Below, piece after piece: positions 26,535 to 39,800 of a stretch of 64,000 bases of DNA (position 1 is the first letter of the stretch; each line of letters opens with the position of its first letter). A program made the position numbers and the translations under genes. The notes beneath the pieces are model-generated. The model saw only the letters and a list, made by a program, of their open reading frames with translations, was not told where the DNA came from and did not search any database. The stretch comes from Molanna angustata. Lineage: Eukaryota > Arthropoda > Insecta > Trichoptera > Molannidae. Where the stretch lies: assembly GCA_963576475.1 (NCBI GenBank), contig OY754980.1:1483567-1547566 (forward strand). Reading direction: 5' to 3'.

Positions 26535-28700
26535 CATCATGTTATTGCGTCAAGGAATGAATACATCGCTTAAAAATATTCCTTGAAAAACATAAAAATA
26601 CTTCTTTCCATTTTTTCTACCTAAAAATTAAATGTGTGATATTTTAAGATACTGTTTCTCAAAATTTTACTTTTTTTTATTTATTTCCAAAATAGATTGT
26701 CAATTATTATACATTTGTGTATTATATTATTGCATTAGGTATTTAATTTTATTTGTACTTAAATATACATACCTACTCTAAATTTAGAAATATATTTTGT
26801 GTCTGTTATTAAATAATATTTCTATTACACATTAAAAATATTTTTTTACACCATTATGTGTATTGTATTAAAATGAGAAATCAATTAGTTGTATTTTGTT
26901 TAGATAAAAAGTCTAAATTGTCAGTATCAGTGACATGACCACTGTTTTTGAAATTATTTTTTGCAAATCTTTCATTTTCAAAGTAACTGGTTATTCAATT
27001 TTAAAATTATGTTTTTTTTTCGAGGAAGGTAATGTAAATAATATAGTTGTAGAGAAAATGTATTCTAAGTCACTGAATGTTGTGCGTTTCATATAGAGTT
27101 GTGTATATAAAAAGAAAGTTATTATATTAGTATTATTTAATTAAATTCTCCCACTGTCAACACAGGGAAATCTTTCTTTGGTTGAATAAAATAAGATAGT
27201 AAAATAATGTATATTATTTAAGAAGTTCAGACACCATCTTAATAACATTCGTATATGCAGTTATTTTTATTAAATATGTTATTCAGTTGATCATTTATTT
27301 GGAGCAGAACAAATAATTTAAATAGAACAGTTACATAGTCTCCAACGTAGGTCTGTAGAACCGATAAAAGAAAACCAACGGATTCGTAATTTGAACAAAA
27401 TTTATGCTTAGAATCTCTCATTATACATTATGTAGAATGGTGACATTTTATACTGTAATTTTATATTTCAATCCTGTATAGAATTCTTACAAAAAAAGAT
27501 TTTTTCTTCTTCTGGGTTGGGAACATTAATTTGTAACACTTTTATTGATAAACTAACCATAGAAATTATTTTCGTAACATTCAAATGAAATTATTCACTG
27601 AGAAGGGACCAAATATGTTTTAATTGATTTCATTTCAATTCATATTTCTCTTTTATCAAAACATTTCTAAGGGACTATTTTCTTTTATATCTTAACGTAT
27701 TCATAGCATAATTTAACTGACGATATTTTTCAAGATGTTTGCCAGTCAATCTACTTGTTTTTAATAGATCTGCGATAGTTTTCTACTTAATGCAATATTT
27801 ATTTTATCAATATTGTAATTTTTTATCTGGCAACACTTGATTCATGTCACATTCCCTGAAAAAAAAAATACTTAATTTATTTTTTCAATTATATCGTACA
27901 TGAATTGCAATATTCACTTATGTAAGACTGCTATAACAGTTCATGAAGATATGCAAATGCTCATAAGATACCCATTCAATTGACAAATGTGTTGTATTTT
28001 GTGATTATTACTTGTAAGTTTCTTGACAAAAGTTATGTATAAAAAACTACCATTTTGTTGTGTTGGATTTGTACCTAGTGCAATGTGATTAATTTTTAAT
28101 TCCATTAAGTTTATATGTATATTGTGTATTCAAATATATGTCCTTTCCTAAAAAAAACTACAATGTTTGTATATTTTTATTTATTAATTTATATTGTTGA
28201 TTTAAATGAGAATAAGAAAATGACGTAATAAAAAAATATACATATATAATTGAAATTAACATAAAATATTTGTAAATAAATTGGAGATTACACCAATTGA
28301 ATATTTATTGTTTTGATTGTTGAAACAATGTGTTTATTTAATATTAGAAAATTGTTTAAATTTAACAATTTTATATATATTATTTATTAACAGTTTTATC
28401 CTGACAACACTGACTTATAATTATATTTATAAATTTGTTGGTGCCTGAAAGATGAGTGCTTTTCAGTAGATTTGAATTCAATTTTTGATCTAGACTTATT
28501 TTATCAATGTATATGTAGATATTAATTTCGCAAAATCATTATTATTTATAATAAATCTCATTAAAAAATAACAGAATATTGATATAGCCACCTTAAGCAT
28601 TATTTATTAGAATAAAAAATATTGTATTGTATTTAGTTTGCTTTTCCATACCTAAAATAATTAAAATTTTCGACAACAATTTGACAATTTGTGAATTTTC
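26535..28700. other. Aftiphilin 3'UTR and AT-rich intergenic spacer
   Basis: The first canonical AATAAA I find after the aftiphilin stop is at 27185-27190 (GTTGAATAAAATAAG), so the transcript may extend about 650 bases past the stop; ATTAAA variants occur earlier. No gene or bounded repeat was recognised in the rest. Confidence 0.4.
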
Positions 28701-28710
28701 TTCTTTATAA

Positions 28711-29023
28711 GCATAGAATAATAATAGTATAGAATACTCTTTAGCCTGCAGCAAATGCGACTGCTTTATGTTGACTAATTTGGTCAACATTTTGCTACGA
28801 GCATTCAGTAATCATTTGGCCGTCTGCGTAATACGTTCTCCAAATAGGGAATTTTTTAACTGCTTGCAAAATTATTTACGCAGTCATAATGAGTAGTACT
28901 ATACGAACAATGTCTACCAGCAGAGTCATACATATATTGACACGAGCCAGCCAATAAAATGGCTTCACTTTTTCAGCGAGGTATTGTATGGGAATGAGTA
29001 TTCTATGCTATTATTATTCTATG
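28711..29023. mobile_element. MITE with TTTATAA duplication
   Basis: The left terminus GCATAGAATAATAATAGTAT matches the complement of the right terminus, ATGCTATTATTATTCTATG. About 29 bases of terminal inverted repeat run into GAATACTC on both sides. TTTATAA flanks each end (28704-28710 and 29024-29030) as a target-site duplication. The ~313-bp element has no coding capacity. The superfamily is not clear. Confidence 0.8.
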
Positions 29024-29039
29024 TTTATAATATATGTTA

Positions 29040-30420
29040 TTAATTTATTTTTTTTATTTGAAAATCCTAGTTTGTAGTTTTCAATTCTATCTTTCAAATT
29101 TTGAAAGCAAAAATTTGATTATTTATTTGTCTGGAAGGTGAAAACCAATTTATAGTCCTTTCCACTTAATAATTTGTTTTTTAATGTTGGTGATTGACTC
29201 ACGACATGTAATATTAGAAATGGCTAAATTCATCTCCACCACCGGTATAAAGATATACATAGCTGACTGTAGGTAGCCTTTCACTCGACCATTAGAAAGT
29301 GACTGACGCATTTAATGATTTATTGGAAATTCTTTAATTGCTTGTACATATGCTTCCCTTTTGCAATCATTTAATGTAAACCCCTTTTTCTCTGAGATCT
29401 AATGGAATTCTGTTTTTAATCTTCTTTTCAACAGTAAATATATTATGATCTAAATTGTACAGCACAAATCCGCCTCTATTGGTGGCTGTGCTTTAATAAA
29501 AAAAAAAATTTGCATTGGTAAGATTTGTTATTGTTGTCAGATGTAAGAAACTAAACTTTCAGATGTAAGAAACTGAACTTTGCCAGATGTGATAACATTT
29601 ATGTCACGCTAAGTTGGCTAAATAAATTTGGTAGTATTTGTCACAAAATAAGGATATTAAAAGACGTTTTTTGACGTACCCCCAAAAACAATAAAAGTTT
29701 TTAATTTATTTATAAAAGAAAAGTCTAAAAATCTACAGAGTAGGTAGCAAAATATTTAAAATGTGCAAATCTGTATAACTAAATTCGTCATAATATTGTC
29801 TGCTATGTAAGCTTACCAACACAAAAGGGGTTATTAAGTGGAATGGAATGTACATAAATTATTTGATTATCATAGAAAAGAAATGCACCGTTTGGTCTAA
29901 ATAAGTATTTATTTTATATTTAAGGTTATTTGTAAAATGTGAATTTTACATAATATGTATGTTGTTAAGTGAGGTGTTTATAAAATTGAGTGATGTTTAT
30001 TTACATTCCATAAAAATAATTTATCATTCTTATTCATCTTGTTATGTTGTTTAAGGATTTACTTGATTATAACTATGATATTTTGTGATTGAATGTGATG
30101 TTTTTTTTTTTTTTGTATCTACTACATACTTCATTTTCATATCGTTGAGTATCACTTTATTATTGATAATGACTTGCGCTTGTCACTGAGAATAGCTACG
30201 TTTGTAAACTATAGAAAAATCCAATTTTTTTAGTTTTCCCAAGGTGCGTTGTGTGACTATATTTTGAATGAGAATATTTTTTTTTTTGTATTAGGCAATT
30301 CACCCTGAAAAGAGAGACAAAAGATGTTGGATATTAAGTGGAGATTGGTGAGTAATTTTGATGAGTAATCTCTATATACTTTTGAAATTGGAATTGTTTT
30401 TACAGTTAAAAAATATATGA
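29040..30420. other. No gene seen; AT-rich spacer
   Basis: Short direct repeats of CAGATGTAAGAAACT occur near 29538-29590. No exon, RNA gene or complete mobile element was recognised. Confidence 0.45.
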
Positions 30421-30499
30421 TTAATTGATTCATCCTCCTCACCACGCTGACAAAGAGGATTACTTAAAACCCTAATTCTATACAGATGGGAGGCAATTG

Positions 30500-30660
30500 A
30501 ACAGTGGCCAAATCTAAAATGAGAATATTTATTGTCTCATAGATCCAGGCTGAAAACAATTAAAAAACCATGTGTCCTAAAGGAATGGACCCCGAAACCT
30601 CTGGTTCAAGAGTCAGATATCTTACTTACTAAGCTACAAAGGCAGATTTTGTTCAATTGT
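30500..30660 (-). mobile_element. Degenerate SINE family II copy
   Basis: GTCTCATAGATCCAGGCTGA, AAACAATTAAAAAACCATGT and the tRNA-like AACCTCTGGTTCAAGAGTCA correspond, in reverse, to the family II head and body seen at 60049-60273, with many substitutions. Confidence 0.5.
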
Positions 30661-30689
30661 AGTACCTTTTAACATGTCCAATTCTTTTT

Positions 30690-31190
30690 TTTGCGGGTGG
30701 CAGTTCTTAAGGAGAACACATTTAGGCCAATTGGCCCTGTGATAACACAAATGGGGCTGTCCTCCCCTTCACTTATCCCCTTTGAACCAGCCTGAGTGGC
30801 TAATGAATGTCTCCGATGTCGGCTGACGCTATGTCCATCAGATCATCATAGAAGAAACATCCCAAGGAGCTTCTCCTAATTCTGGAAAGAGCAGAACAGT
30901 GACAGAGGAAATGAACCAACCGTCTCCTCCTCCTCGTCCTGACATGCTCTGCAATAATCGTTTGCCTCCAGCCCTAGCCTTCTTTCCTATAACCCAGTGT
31001 CCCGTTAATACTGATATGACTCTGGCGAGTGAGCCTCTTCTGAACGAGAGTATTTCTCTGTTTCTTCTGAGATCATATTTTAGCCATGTTTGTTTGGCAA
31101 TGGAACATGTGCTTTCCTCAGACCACCTGTAGTTAGCACAAGCAGTCATTTTCTCACTGACCCGGAGTTTGCATGTTGCCATGTCCAATT
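30690..31190 (-). pseudogene. RNase H region of an I/R1/Jockey-like retrotransposon, fragment
   Basis: The minus frame at 31188-30838 reads REILSFRRGSLARVISVLTG, then HWVIGKKARAGGKRLL. Shifting frame gives RACQDEEETVGSF. This is the pattern LTGHxxxxxHxxRxG, CRxCxxxEETVxHFLCxCP seen after the RNase H domain of these polyproteins. The key histidine/cysteine positions are partly lost and a frameshift separates the two halves, so it is dead. The plus strand also happens to be open over part of this stretch. Confidence 0.65.
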
Positions 31191-31479
31191 CTTAAATAAT
31201 TATATTTAAAAAATCTTAAATTATTCCACATATATTTACAATCTAGTATGTTTAACATTGCTTTTATTTATCGGGGATGGTGGTAGCTCCTTATTAATAG
31301 AATTCAACAAAGTATTGTTTACAATAAGTTGAAGAAATCAAATAATTGAAATGTTGGTACAATTTTCGCCAAATATCTTGAACAAGCTTCCGGTTGCGCA
31401 GAGTGCAAAATTGTCTTTTTGCTTCATTAGTTTACGTGCAAATCGCCCCCCTTCTCGGCTAAATGTTAATTAATTTCTC

Positions 31480-31620
31480 ACGCTAATGTTGCTTCTCTGG
31501 GCTGGAAACACTGGTTAGTTGGAAGAAATTGTCATACGGCAATAAACTCGCCACTTGCGCAAGTTCAAGGAAGTGTTCATTATTATTATTATATTTGGCT
31601 ACAACTCTACGTTAAGTTGT
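31480..31620 (-). mobile_element. Retrotransposon tail-like block
   Basis: GCTGGAAACACTGGTTAGTT, GGAAGAAATTGTCATACGGC and AATAAACTCGCCACTTGCGC resemble text near 62490-62545 (AAGAAATTGTCATCTGGCAG, TAAACTCACC). This shows a shared dispersed family. Polarity and class are uncertain. Confidence 0.35.
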
Positions 31621-32312
31621 AAAGTCTTTTTTTAGTATTCTTTTAGTAGATTTTTATAATGTTTAACTGTCCCTCCATCTCTTTACTGGTTGTCGAAACT
31701 TTGGTATTTGGCACACTGCAGTTTTGGAGAGCCTCTCGGGCTTCATCGTCTCAACGCTTTCCCTCCAGTTGCGCTTTCTTTGCCTGCTTTACCTTACGAT
31801 GAGCTGCACCGCAAATCTCCCCATTGAGGATTCTGTCTCTTAATATTTTGCGCTCTTAATTTTATTTTTATCAATAATTTTAATATCTAACCAATCTTTA
31901 CTGACAAAGAAAAGAAGAGGATGAAACTATTGATATTAATTAGTAGATGTTCCCTTCTTCAAAGTACTTACCAAGTATACAAAGTATAATTTTACTATAG
32001 AAACTTTATTCTATCCAATTTTCTTTGAATGATGTATTATATTTTGTAGTATTATATTTTAAAAAAATGCAATGATTAGAGATTATTTATTTATTTTGTG
32101 TTATAGGATGACATTTGTGCAGATATTTTATGTACGCAGAGAACATGCATAATTTACAAAAACATTTTTCAAATTAAAATTGAGTCTAATTGTGTATTCC
32201 AGATAAAATAATGCGTGTTATCTATACAGTAAAAAAATATTGTAATAAAATAAATTATTGTAAATAAATATACCTACATAATATGTTTTGTTTTATTTCA
32301 TTTCTATACAAA

Positions 32313-32640
32313 CATACATACCATCACGCCATTGTCCCTTGCGGGGTAGGCAGAGAGAACCGAACCTCCACATTTTTCTATCCTGGCACGCATCCCTCGC
32401 CTCGTCCACATTCATGCATCGTCTCATACATGTTCGTCTATTGCTCACACTTCTAACATTTGTCTTTCAGAATATCGTTCACATGGTCGTGCCATCCATT
32501 TCTTGGGTGTCCTCGACCTCTCATTCCATTCCTTTCCGCTCTGTATATTTTCGTCAGGCCCATTTCTATATCTGCTCCCAATATAACACAGGGACTGTCC
32601 CTAGCATATTGGAGAGCAAAATCATTAACTGACAGGAAAA
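32313..32640 (-). mobile_element. RTE-like retrotransposon 3' end (family III), longest copy
   Basis: The minus strand is open over 73 codons (32674-32453) and reads LQYARDSPCVILGADIEMGL, then RNGMRGRGHPRNGWHDHVN. This fits the RTE tail pattern GRGRPxxxWxDxV. The element edge toward 32313 carries CATACATACCATCACGCC, the family III end. Copies at 7134, 10035 and 46800 share it. Confidence 0.7.
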
Positions 32641-32764
32641 CGTAAGTGTCAATGGTATGGATGTGTATGAGCACCTTCCATTTTCTATTGTAATCTCTGT
32701 TTTAAATCTTTATTATTGTTGTTAAATCTCTTTTTGTAAAAATCCATGTATATTATAAATAAAT

Positions 32765-32992
32765 AAATTGTTAACCTTCATGGCTGATATCCGACTACTG
32801 AGCGAAAGGTCCAGGGTTTGATTTCCAGTGCAGAGAGAGTTTATTTTGTTTCTAGGCTGGATGTGTGAGGCTGGATAAATATAAGTGTCTAGAATATGGG
32901 AACTTGTCATTTGGTGTATTAAATTAATATTTGACATAGTATCTGTTACATATGTAGTTCTCGAGAAGCAATACTAAATAAATAAATCAATA
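32765..32992 (+). mobile_element. SINE family II copy
   Basis: The tRNA-like head CTTCATGGCTGATATCCGAC, with GGTCCAGGGTTTGATTTCCA as a B-box, is followed by the body CTAGAATATGGGAACTTGTC and the tail TTCTCGAGAAGCAATACTAA ending in (AAAT)n. It is diverged from the 60049 copy. Confidence 0.7.
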
Positions 32993-33079
32993 TTGTTGAA
33001 GATATAATTTATCTCTTAATATATCCATTTGCTCTGCAGAGAGGTTCTGTAATACTCAGAATATTATAGTAAATCTTAA

Positions 33080-33542
33080 GGCCGCCTTCCACTGTGAAAG
33101 GGTAATGAGTGGGAAATAGCTGAGTGGAACGAAGTAAAATAGTCTTGCCCCTTCACTAAATAAAAGTTTGACAAACAAGTAGCGTTTTCCTTCCATTACC
33201 TATAATATCCTTTGTTTGAGGTGGTCGATTGATGATGATAAATACAGTTTTTAATAATACTTAAATTCACAATAAATAATATTAGTACAATACCTACAAT
33301 ATGATGACTTTATACAAATTACTAAGTAGGTGAACTTAACAATATCAATGAGCGAAAGACACCGCACACACAATGCACCTTCTATAAATAACGGGATCCG
33401 TTGAAAATCCTCTCAACTCTTCGATCACTTTTTTGACTCTTGGTACTCGTTTAGTCCAATGATCATTTACAGAGGAAGCACTTTTATGAAGTTTATTATT
33501 GTAAGTCAAGCGGTCCGCTTCACTCGCAGTGGATAACGGCTT
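33080..33542. mobile_element. Putative TTAA-flanked MITE
   Basis: TTAA lies at 33076-33079 and 33543-33546. Inside it, the left end GGCCGCCTTCCACTGTGAAA pairs imperfectly with the reversed right end AAGCCGTTATCCACTGCGAG. TTAA duplications are typical of piggyBac-type elements. The only coding potential is a 65-codon minus-strand open stretch with no domain. Confidence 0.45.
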
Positions 33543-33850
33543 TTAAACTTACACTATGCTTACCGTCAGAACATTCTGGAATGCATTATTCCCATCATCT
33601 GGATCACAGCAACAATTCCTTGGACAGATTCAACAAAGCGAATTATTGTGAGTGATCCTATAAAATGGAATTTAATTATCTTCAGAGAAGGCAGAGAAGC
33701 AAACTTCAATGGATACATGGCATTTTTTATGTATGTAATATTTCTAATGTGCTACAGGAGTGATTAGGATTTTTCATTTAAAAAACAAATATTGGAGTAG
33801 TTAAAATATATATTTTCTACTAATATACATTTTTTAATAAATATACCTAT

Positions 33851-36800
33851 TTATTCATTATATGGTGATATTTCACTAACTTCATCTTCTTGCTCAACCA
33901 AAATGTCATCTTTGATATCCATAGAATTAGTATAACTTCTTATTCTATGACTTTCCATTGCTTCTAGAAATGTTGAGTTCTCAAATTCAGGCCAAGATAT
34001 GAACCTGAAAATTTCAATAATAATGTTATTAAAATTTCAAAATAGTAATATAGGTACATAAGTCATCCAAGGTGAGTTTATTGACAAAAGGCAAAATAAA
34101 TATAATTTATAGTCGACCTTGGTGGCTCAGTATGCGAGATATCTGACTTCTGAACCCCGGCGGAAAGACAATTTTAAATTTTATTTTTAATCTGGATCTT
34201 ACATGATAAACATCAAGGACCATACTTACTATTTGCAACATGACTATAATCTGACACTTAACCAGTTTTTTGTATTGCTGATGCTGGCTAAGTGTAGGAT
34301 TATAGCCAAGTTGCAAATAGTAAGTAAGATCCCAAAAGTCTCCAGAATGTGGCAACTTGTTATTGGGTGAGTGTTAAATTGATATTTGACATTTTTTTTC
34401 GTTATTTATAAAAACAAATCCATACAAAATTTCTTAAATCTTCTTATAATATTACAATCTAAAGCCTGTTCTGCAAAACTAACAATAATTTAACAGTACA
34501 TATTCGCTTCTTTATTTGTGCGGGTTTAAAAAACACTAAAAAATCAAACAAGGATACAGTTACAAAAGTAATAAGATTCAACTCTTCAAACATAAAAACT
34601 AAACAAAAAAGTGTAATTGTGAGGGTGTGTGTATGCATGTGTAAGAGGGAGATGTGTGGGTATGTGTAAGAAGGGATGTATGAAAGAATACCAGACCTTA
34701 TACCGGTTAGTTGCCTGAAAAGCAATACAAAATAAAAACAAACTAAGTAGTGCAATAAGGACCGTATGAATAAAAATAGAAAGTGCAAAAGATAAATCAA
34801 TCTATGGAATTATTTGACTAATGAAGTATATTTTATTGACCTTTTAAAAACAGTCAGCTTTTGCGCAGCTGTGAGATCCTTAAAATTGGTGAAGATAGTC
34901 ATGTGGGGGAGGGGAGCATCATGTTCATTTGGTGCCAGTTCCATATTTGTACCGGGAGGATTCTGTCCGGTTATCAGCCAAACACCGCAGCCTGGTATCC
35001 ATTGCCTGAAGCATTCATTTTATTAAAAAAATCAATATAAATCCAGAAGTTGAAATGTCCGTAACGAATAGACTAAAAGGTATCTTTGATGGTGTTTAAG
35101 GCTCTGAATGACTTGGTTCCGCACTATATTCAGGCGGATAGCCTAGTCTTCACACCATTTTTTTTTTAACATAACCTACAAAAGTTTGGTAAAAATACCA
35201 GTTTTTAGTCATTTATTTTAATATTTTAGTTACTTTTTTTTAATATATAATGCAACTATAACTACAAACAAACCTAACCAACCTTTTTTTACCAAACTTT
35301 TGTAGGTTAGGTTTACAAAAATGGTGTGAAGACTAGGCTATCCTATTCAGGCACTGTGCCAAAGGATTATACCATCAGGAAGACAGCTCACATTGAGATC
35401 ATCTGTTGATCAAGATACAGCGCCCAGTCATTATAAATTCTTATTATTATAATTAAAGCACAGCAAGCATTCACAGTAGGAATACAAAAAAATAAATTTC
35501 TATTTTGAAGAGAAAATAATGAGGATGCCAGGGTATTATATTTCAGAGGAGATAATAACATAATTATTGAATACAACTGAATGGACTTACTCTAAAATAG
35601 GAATAATTCGATTATTTCTGTTGAGCAAATGTTGTTTGAAAAAGAACCACAATAGGGGTAAATGTTCACTTTTACATGGTAAGTCCTTTTTCACCACACA
35701 ATGTATTAAATATAAATATTCACTATCAATTCCTGCAAGCTGGAAAAAAAAACATTGAGAAATATCATTATTTTAATGCAATGTATAATTTTCCATCACA
35801 AAGACATCTATTTTATGCGAAAGAAAAAATTAAATCCTCATTCATTCATACCATCAAGATATATCACACAATGTGGGGTAACCAGCGACAGGTGTGTGGG
35901 TGTGAATAACCTTATAAAAGGAAGTACAACACATATGTGTATACCCATGCACTAGTCTCATCTCACCTTAAAAAGACAACATTCAGAATGGGTGGTGAAC
36001 CTCATTGCTGACCTTTATGAGATGTCATTTTGCCTGTTGTATTTTTCCAAAAAAGAAAAAAAAGTATATTTAAAAATAATTAAGTATTTCAAATACCTGC
36101 AAAAATGTATAAATTTTAGCCACTTCCCAAATATGTACATCATAACACGGAAGTAACAATACTCATGGATAAAACAAATAATGATGTCATTATTTCCTTA
36201 GTACTTTTGTAATTTTCATTACAAAAATTTTGATACAAAATTTTTGTTACAACATTGATATTACTTTCAACCCATTCCAAATATTTTTATTAAAATTCAT
36301 GAAATTAAGCCAGAGTACCTTTAAAATTATTTTTTTATCATAAAAAGTAGCTACATGAAATATAAAGTGTGGCAGTTATAAAGGTCAGTTGAAAATTAAG
36401 ACGAATATGTCTTTGCTACCTTTTTAGGAGCACTCTTCTTTTTTCCACTTTTTTCTTCACTCTGCCAAGGTAAAAAATCAGCTCTGGGAACTTTTGTGAG
36501 AAAACAGGAATCAAATAGGATATTGAATAATACTGCAGTCGGTCGATGAAGAAAATATTCATTTTCAAAGTTTTCTTGAGGTATCAAAGACTAAAATTAA
36601 AACAACAAATTAGGATATTACATGAAAATGTATTATTATTAATAATAATAATAAAGATTTTTAATCCAGTTTGTGAGCAGGGGGGTGCAATGCTACACAA
36701 ACTCTATTTTTTACATACATCAAATTTTACATACAAAAAAAGACATTAAAATCAAGAAAACCCTTTACATAATAGAGATAAAGAAAAAATATCTACAGTA

Positions 36801-39800
36801 AAAAAATAACAAATAAGTATGAGCATAAAAAATAAATTGAAAAATACATTTTAAGTACATTCAAAAAACTTTTTACAAACCGAAAAGTGATAGATGGGAG
36901 GTGGCAGAGCGGTTAACGACCGATTTCATTCACCTATAGCACAAACATTTATGCTTAGTTAAGGGAATGAATGAGGATGTATCTGTACTGGTTACAAGGA
37001 CATATTCATTCTTTTAAAAAAAAATTGGCCATTTAGTGGACCACTACATGTATCGACTCAGATCGTGCCCAAATCGTGATACTCGGGATGAATTCCAATG
37101 AGGAGATTCGTTATAAATAAGTTTTTTGTACGAGAATGATTTTGTATTTTTCACAAAGTTCGTGGATAAAGTGAATATTTTGTTTTAGAGATTTGCAGTA
37201 AGTAAAAAAGGGATTGAACAGATCATAGCATAACAGATCATAGATAAGAAGAGGAGAGGAAGAAGAACGATATTATTAGATAGATATTAATAAAATTGAA
37301 CTTTTTGATGACCGAAAGCACTTTATGGAATTCCATTTTAATTTTAATATATAATTTAAAATGGGTTCAAATTTTGGTAGGGTCACGGAGATACATATTT
37401 TGCTGGAAAATATGTATCCTTTAAATACTGTGTAAAGCCACAGTTGCATTCAATCAGCAACACTACCAATAGTCCTACTCCTAGCGTCCACGAGTGGCCT
37501 CTAAAGCCCCGCGAACCCCGGGCAATGTGGCTAATGGCAATACCATCAGCCATAGCAGATAGGAGAGGGTGAATGGCGAGTCTCCGGCGCCATAAAACCG
37601 GAACCCCCCACCTAAGGGAAGGAAAACCCCTACAGAAAAACCCTGGTCCTCCTGGTAGGGGGTTGGGCGAGAGGCTAATAACCTCTCCCCGGAAAAAAAT
37701 CCCTATTACGAAACCAAATACGAAACCTCGGACACCGACTGGAAAACTGACTGGACCTGGCAAATGGAAAACGGACTTGAAAATCGGTACATGAAACGTG
37801 CGGACGTTATATAGGAGTGGAGTTCTTGGACAACTGACTGGAGAGATGAAGAAATATGGGTTACACATAATGGCTGTACAGGAAACTAGATGGCTGGGAT
37901 GCGAAATTTTTGACACCCGAACCCACACAATACTTCATAGCGGCAACACAAAACATGCACTTTGAGTAGCCTTTATAGTGGATGAGAAAGTTAAGGGGAG
38001 CATCATAGGTTTCAAGTCCATCAATGAGAGATTGTGTGTCCTGCGCATAAAGACCAGATTTTTTAATGTATCACTGGTAAATGTGCACGCAGAAACAGAG
38101 GAAAAGGATGACACAGTAAAAGATACCTTCTATCAAAAACTAGAACAAGTATTCGATGCTTTACCCTCTAATGATATAAAGATGGTTATTGGTGATCTCA
38201 ATGCCAAAATAGGTAAAGAGCCAGCATACCAACACATCACTGGGATACACAGTCTCCACACGGAGAGTAATAATAATGGACTAAGAGTAATTGACTTTGC
38301 AGCATCCAGGAATATGGTGATATCATCCACACAATTCCCTAGGAAAGATATTTATAAGTGGACCTGGACATCTCCCAACGGTGGACATCATAATCAGATT
38401 GACCATATTCTCATCGAAAAAAGAGGCACCTCCAGTATATTAAATGTAAGAAGCTACAGGGGAGCAAACTGCGATTCAGACCACTACATGGTGGTTACTA
38501 CCTACAGAAGCCGTATATCTAATAATAGGCCCTGTAAACAGCAAGTCCCCCCAAAATTAAATGTGGAGGCCCTCAAAACCCCTAGTGGATTGGAACAGTA
38601 TAAGGCTGCACTGAGTACCAACCTGCCTAATGCACTGAATGAGATAACTTCCAAGGAAACATTGGAAGAAGATTGGAATTCACTCAAGAGTGCAATCTTA
38701 AACTCGGCTGAGATTAGTGTAGGAAACAGACAGAGACAAGCTAGAAACCCATGGTTCGACGAAGAATGCCATAACAGTATAGAAAATAAAAATAAACTTA
38801 GGAAGTTATGAATAGAGCGGAGTACAAGAGCTAAGAGACAGGCGTATGAACAGGCCAGAAGAAACACTAACAAACTCCTAAGAAGAAAGAAAAGAGCTTA
38901 TATGAACAATATCATAATGAAGGTAGAGCAAGACTTCAAAGACAATAATCTTCGTGAAGCTTACAAAGGAGTAAACATATTTAAGAAAGGATTTAAGCCA
39001 AATACAAATCTATGTAGGGACACAGATGGAAATATCTTAGCTGATTCAGAAAACATAAAATGTAGATGGAAGGAATATTTCAAGCAACTGCTAAATCCGA
39101 AAACACATGTAAGAAACGAGACAACACAAATACCCTTGGAGGACGACCAGGAAATCATTCCCTCTTCACTCATTGAAGTGAAGCAGGTGTTAAAGAGAAT
39201 GAAAAATAATAAAGCACCTGGAATTGATAACATGCCATCCGAATTACTGAAGTATGGGAGCGAACAACTACACAGGTTACTACACAGCTTGCTCAATAAG
39301 ATTTGGGATTTGGAAGAAATACCTGAGGAATGGCAAACAAGTATCGTATGTCCTATATATAAAAAAGGGGATAAACTTAAGTGTGAGAACCATAGGGGGA
39401 TTTCACTGTTGAGCACGGCTTATAAACTACTGACTACAATACTGAAAGGAAGAGTGGAATGTTATGCAGAGGAAATCATAGGAGAATACCAGGCTGGTTT
39501 CAGAAGGGATAGGTCAACAAGTGATCAACTTTTTACAGTTCGACAGTTACTTACCAAGTGCTGGGAATTCGACATTGATATCTACCAACTGTTCATTGAC
39601 TTCAAACAAGCCTATGATAGTATAAATAGAGAAAAACTGTATGACATATTATTAGCATTCAAGATACCGACAAAACTAGTCAGACTGATAAAAGCAACAA
39701 TGTGTAATACAAAATGCAAAGTGAAGATTGGAGGAGAGCTTACAGTTGAATTCATGGTGTCGCAAGGACTCAAGCAGGGTGATGGATTGGCCCCTACATT

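Noticed and set aside
31000..31132. Plus-strand open frame with MNQPSPPPRPDMLCNNRLPP
   Set aside because: It is the antisense of an RNase H-region fragment of a non-LTR retrotransposon, which explains the openness and GC content.
33345..33542. 65-codon minus-strand open stretch (HKSASSVNDHWTKRVPRVKK) just downstream of mtTFB2
   Set aside because: It starts exactly at the inner edge of a putative TTAA-flanked inverted-repeat element, has no start codon or splice context and fits no mtTFB2 phase.
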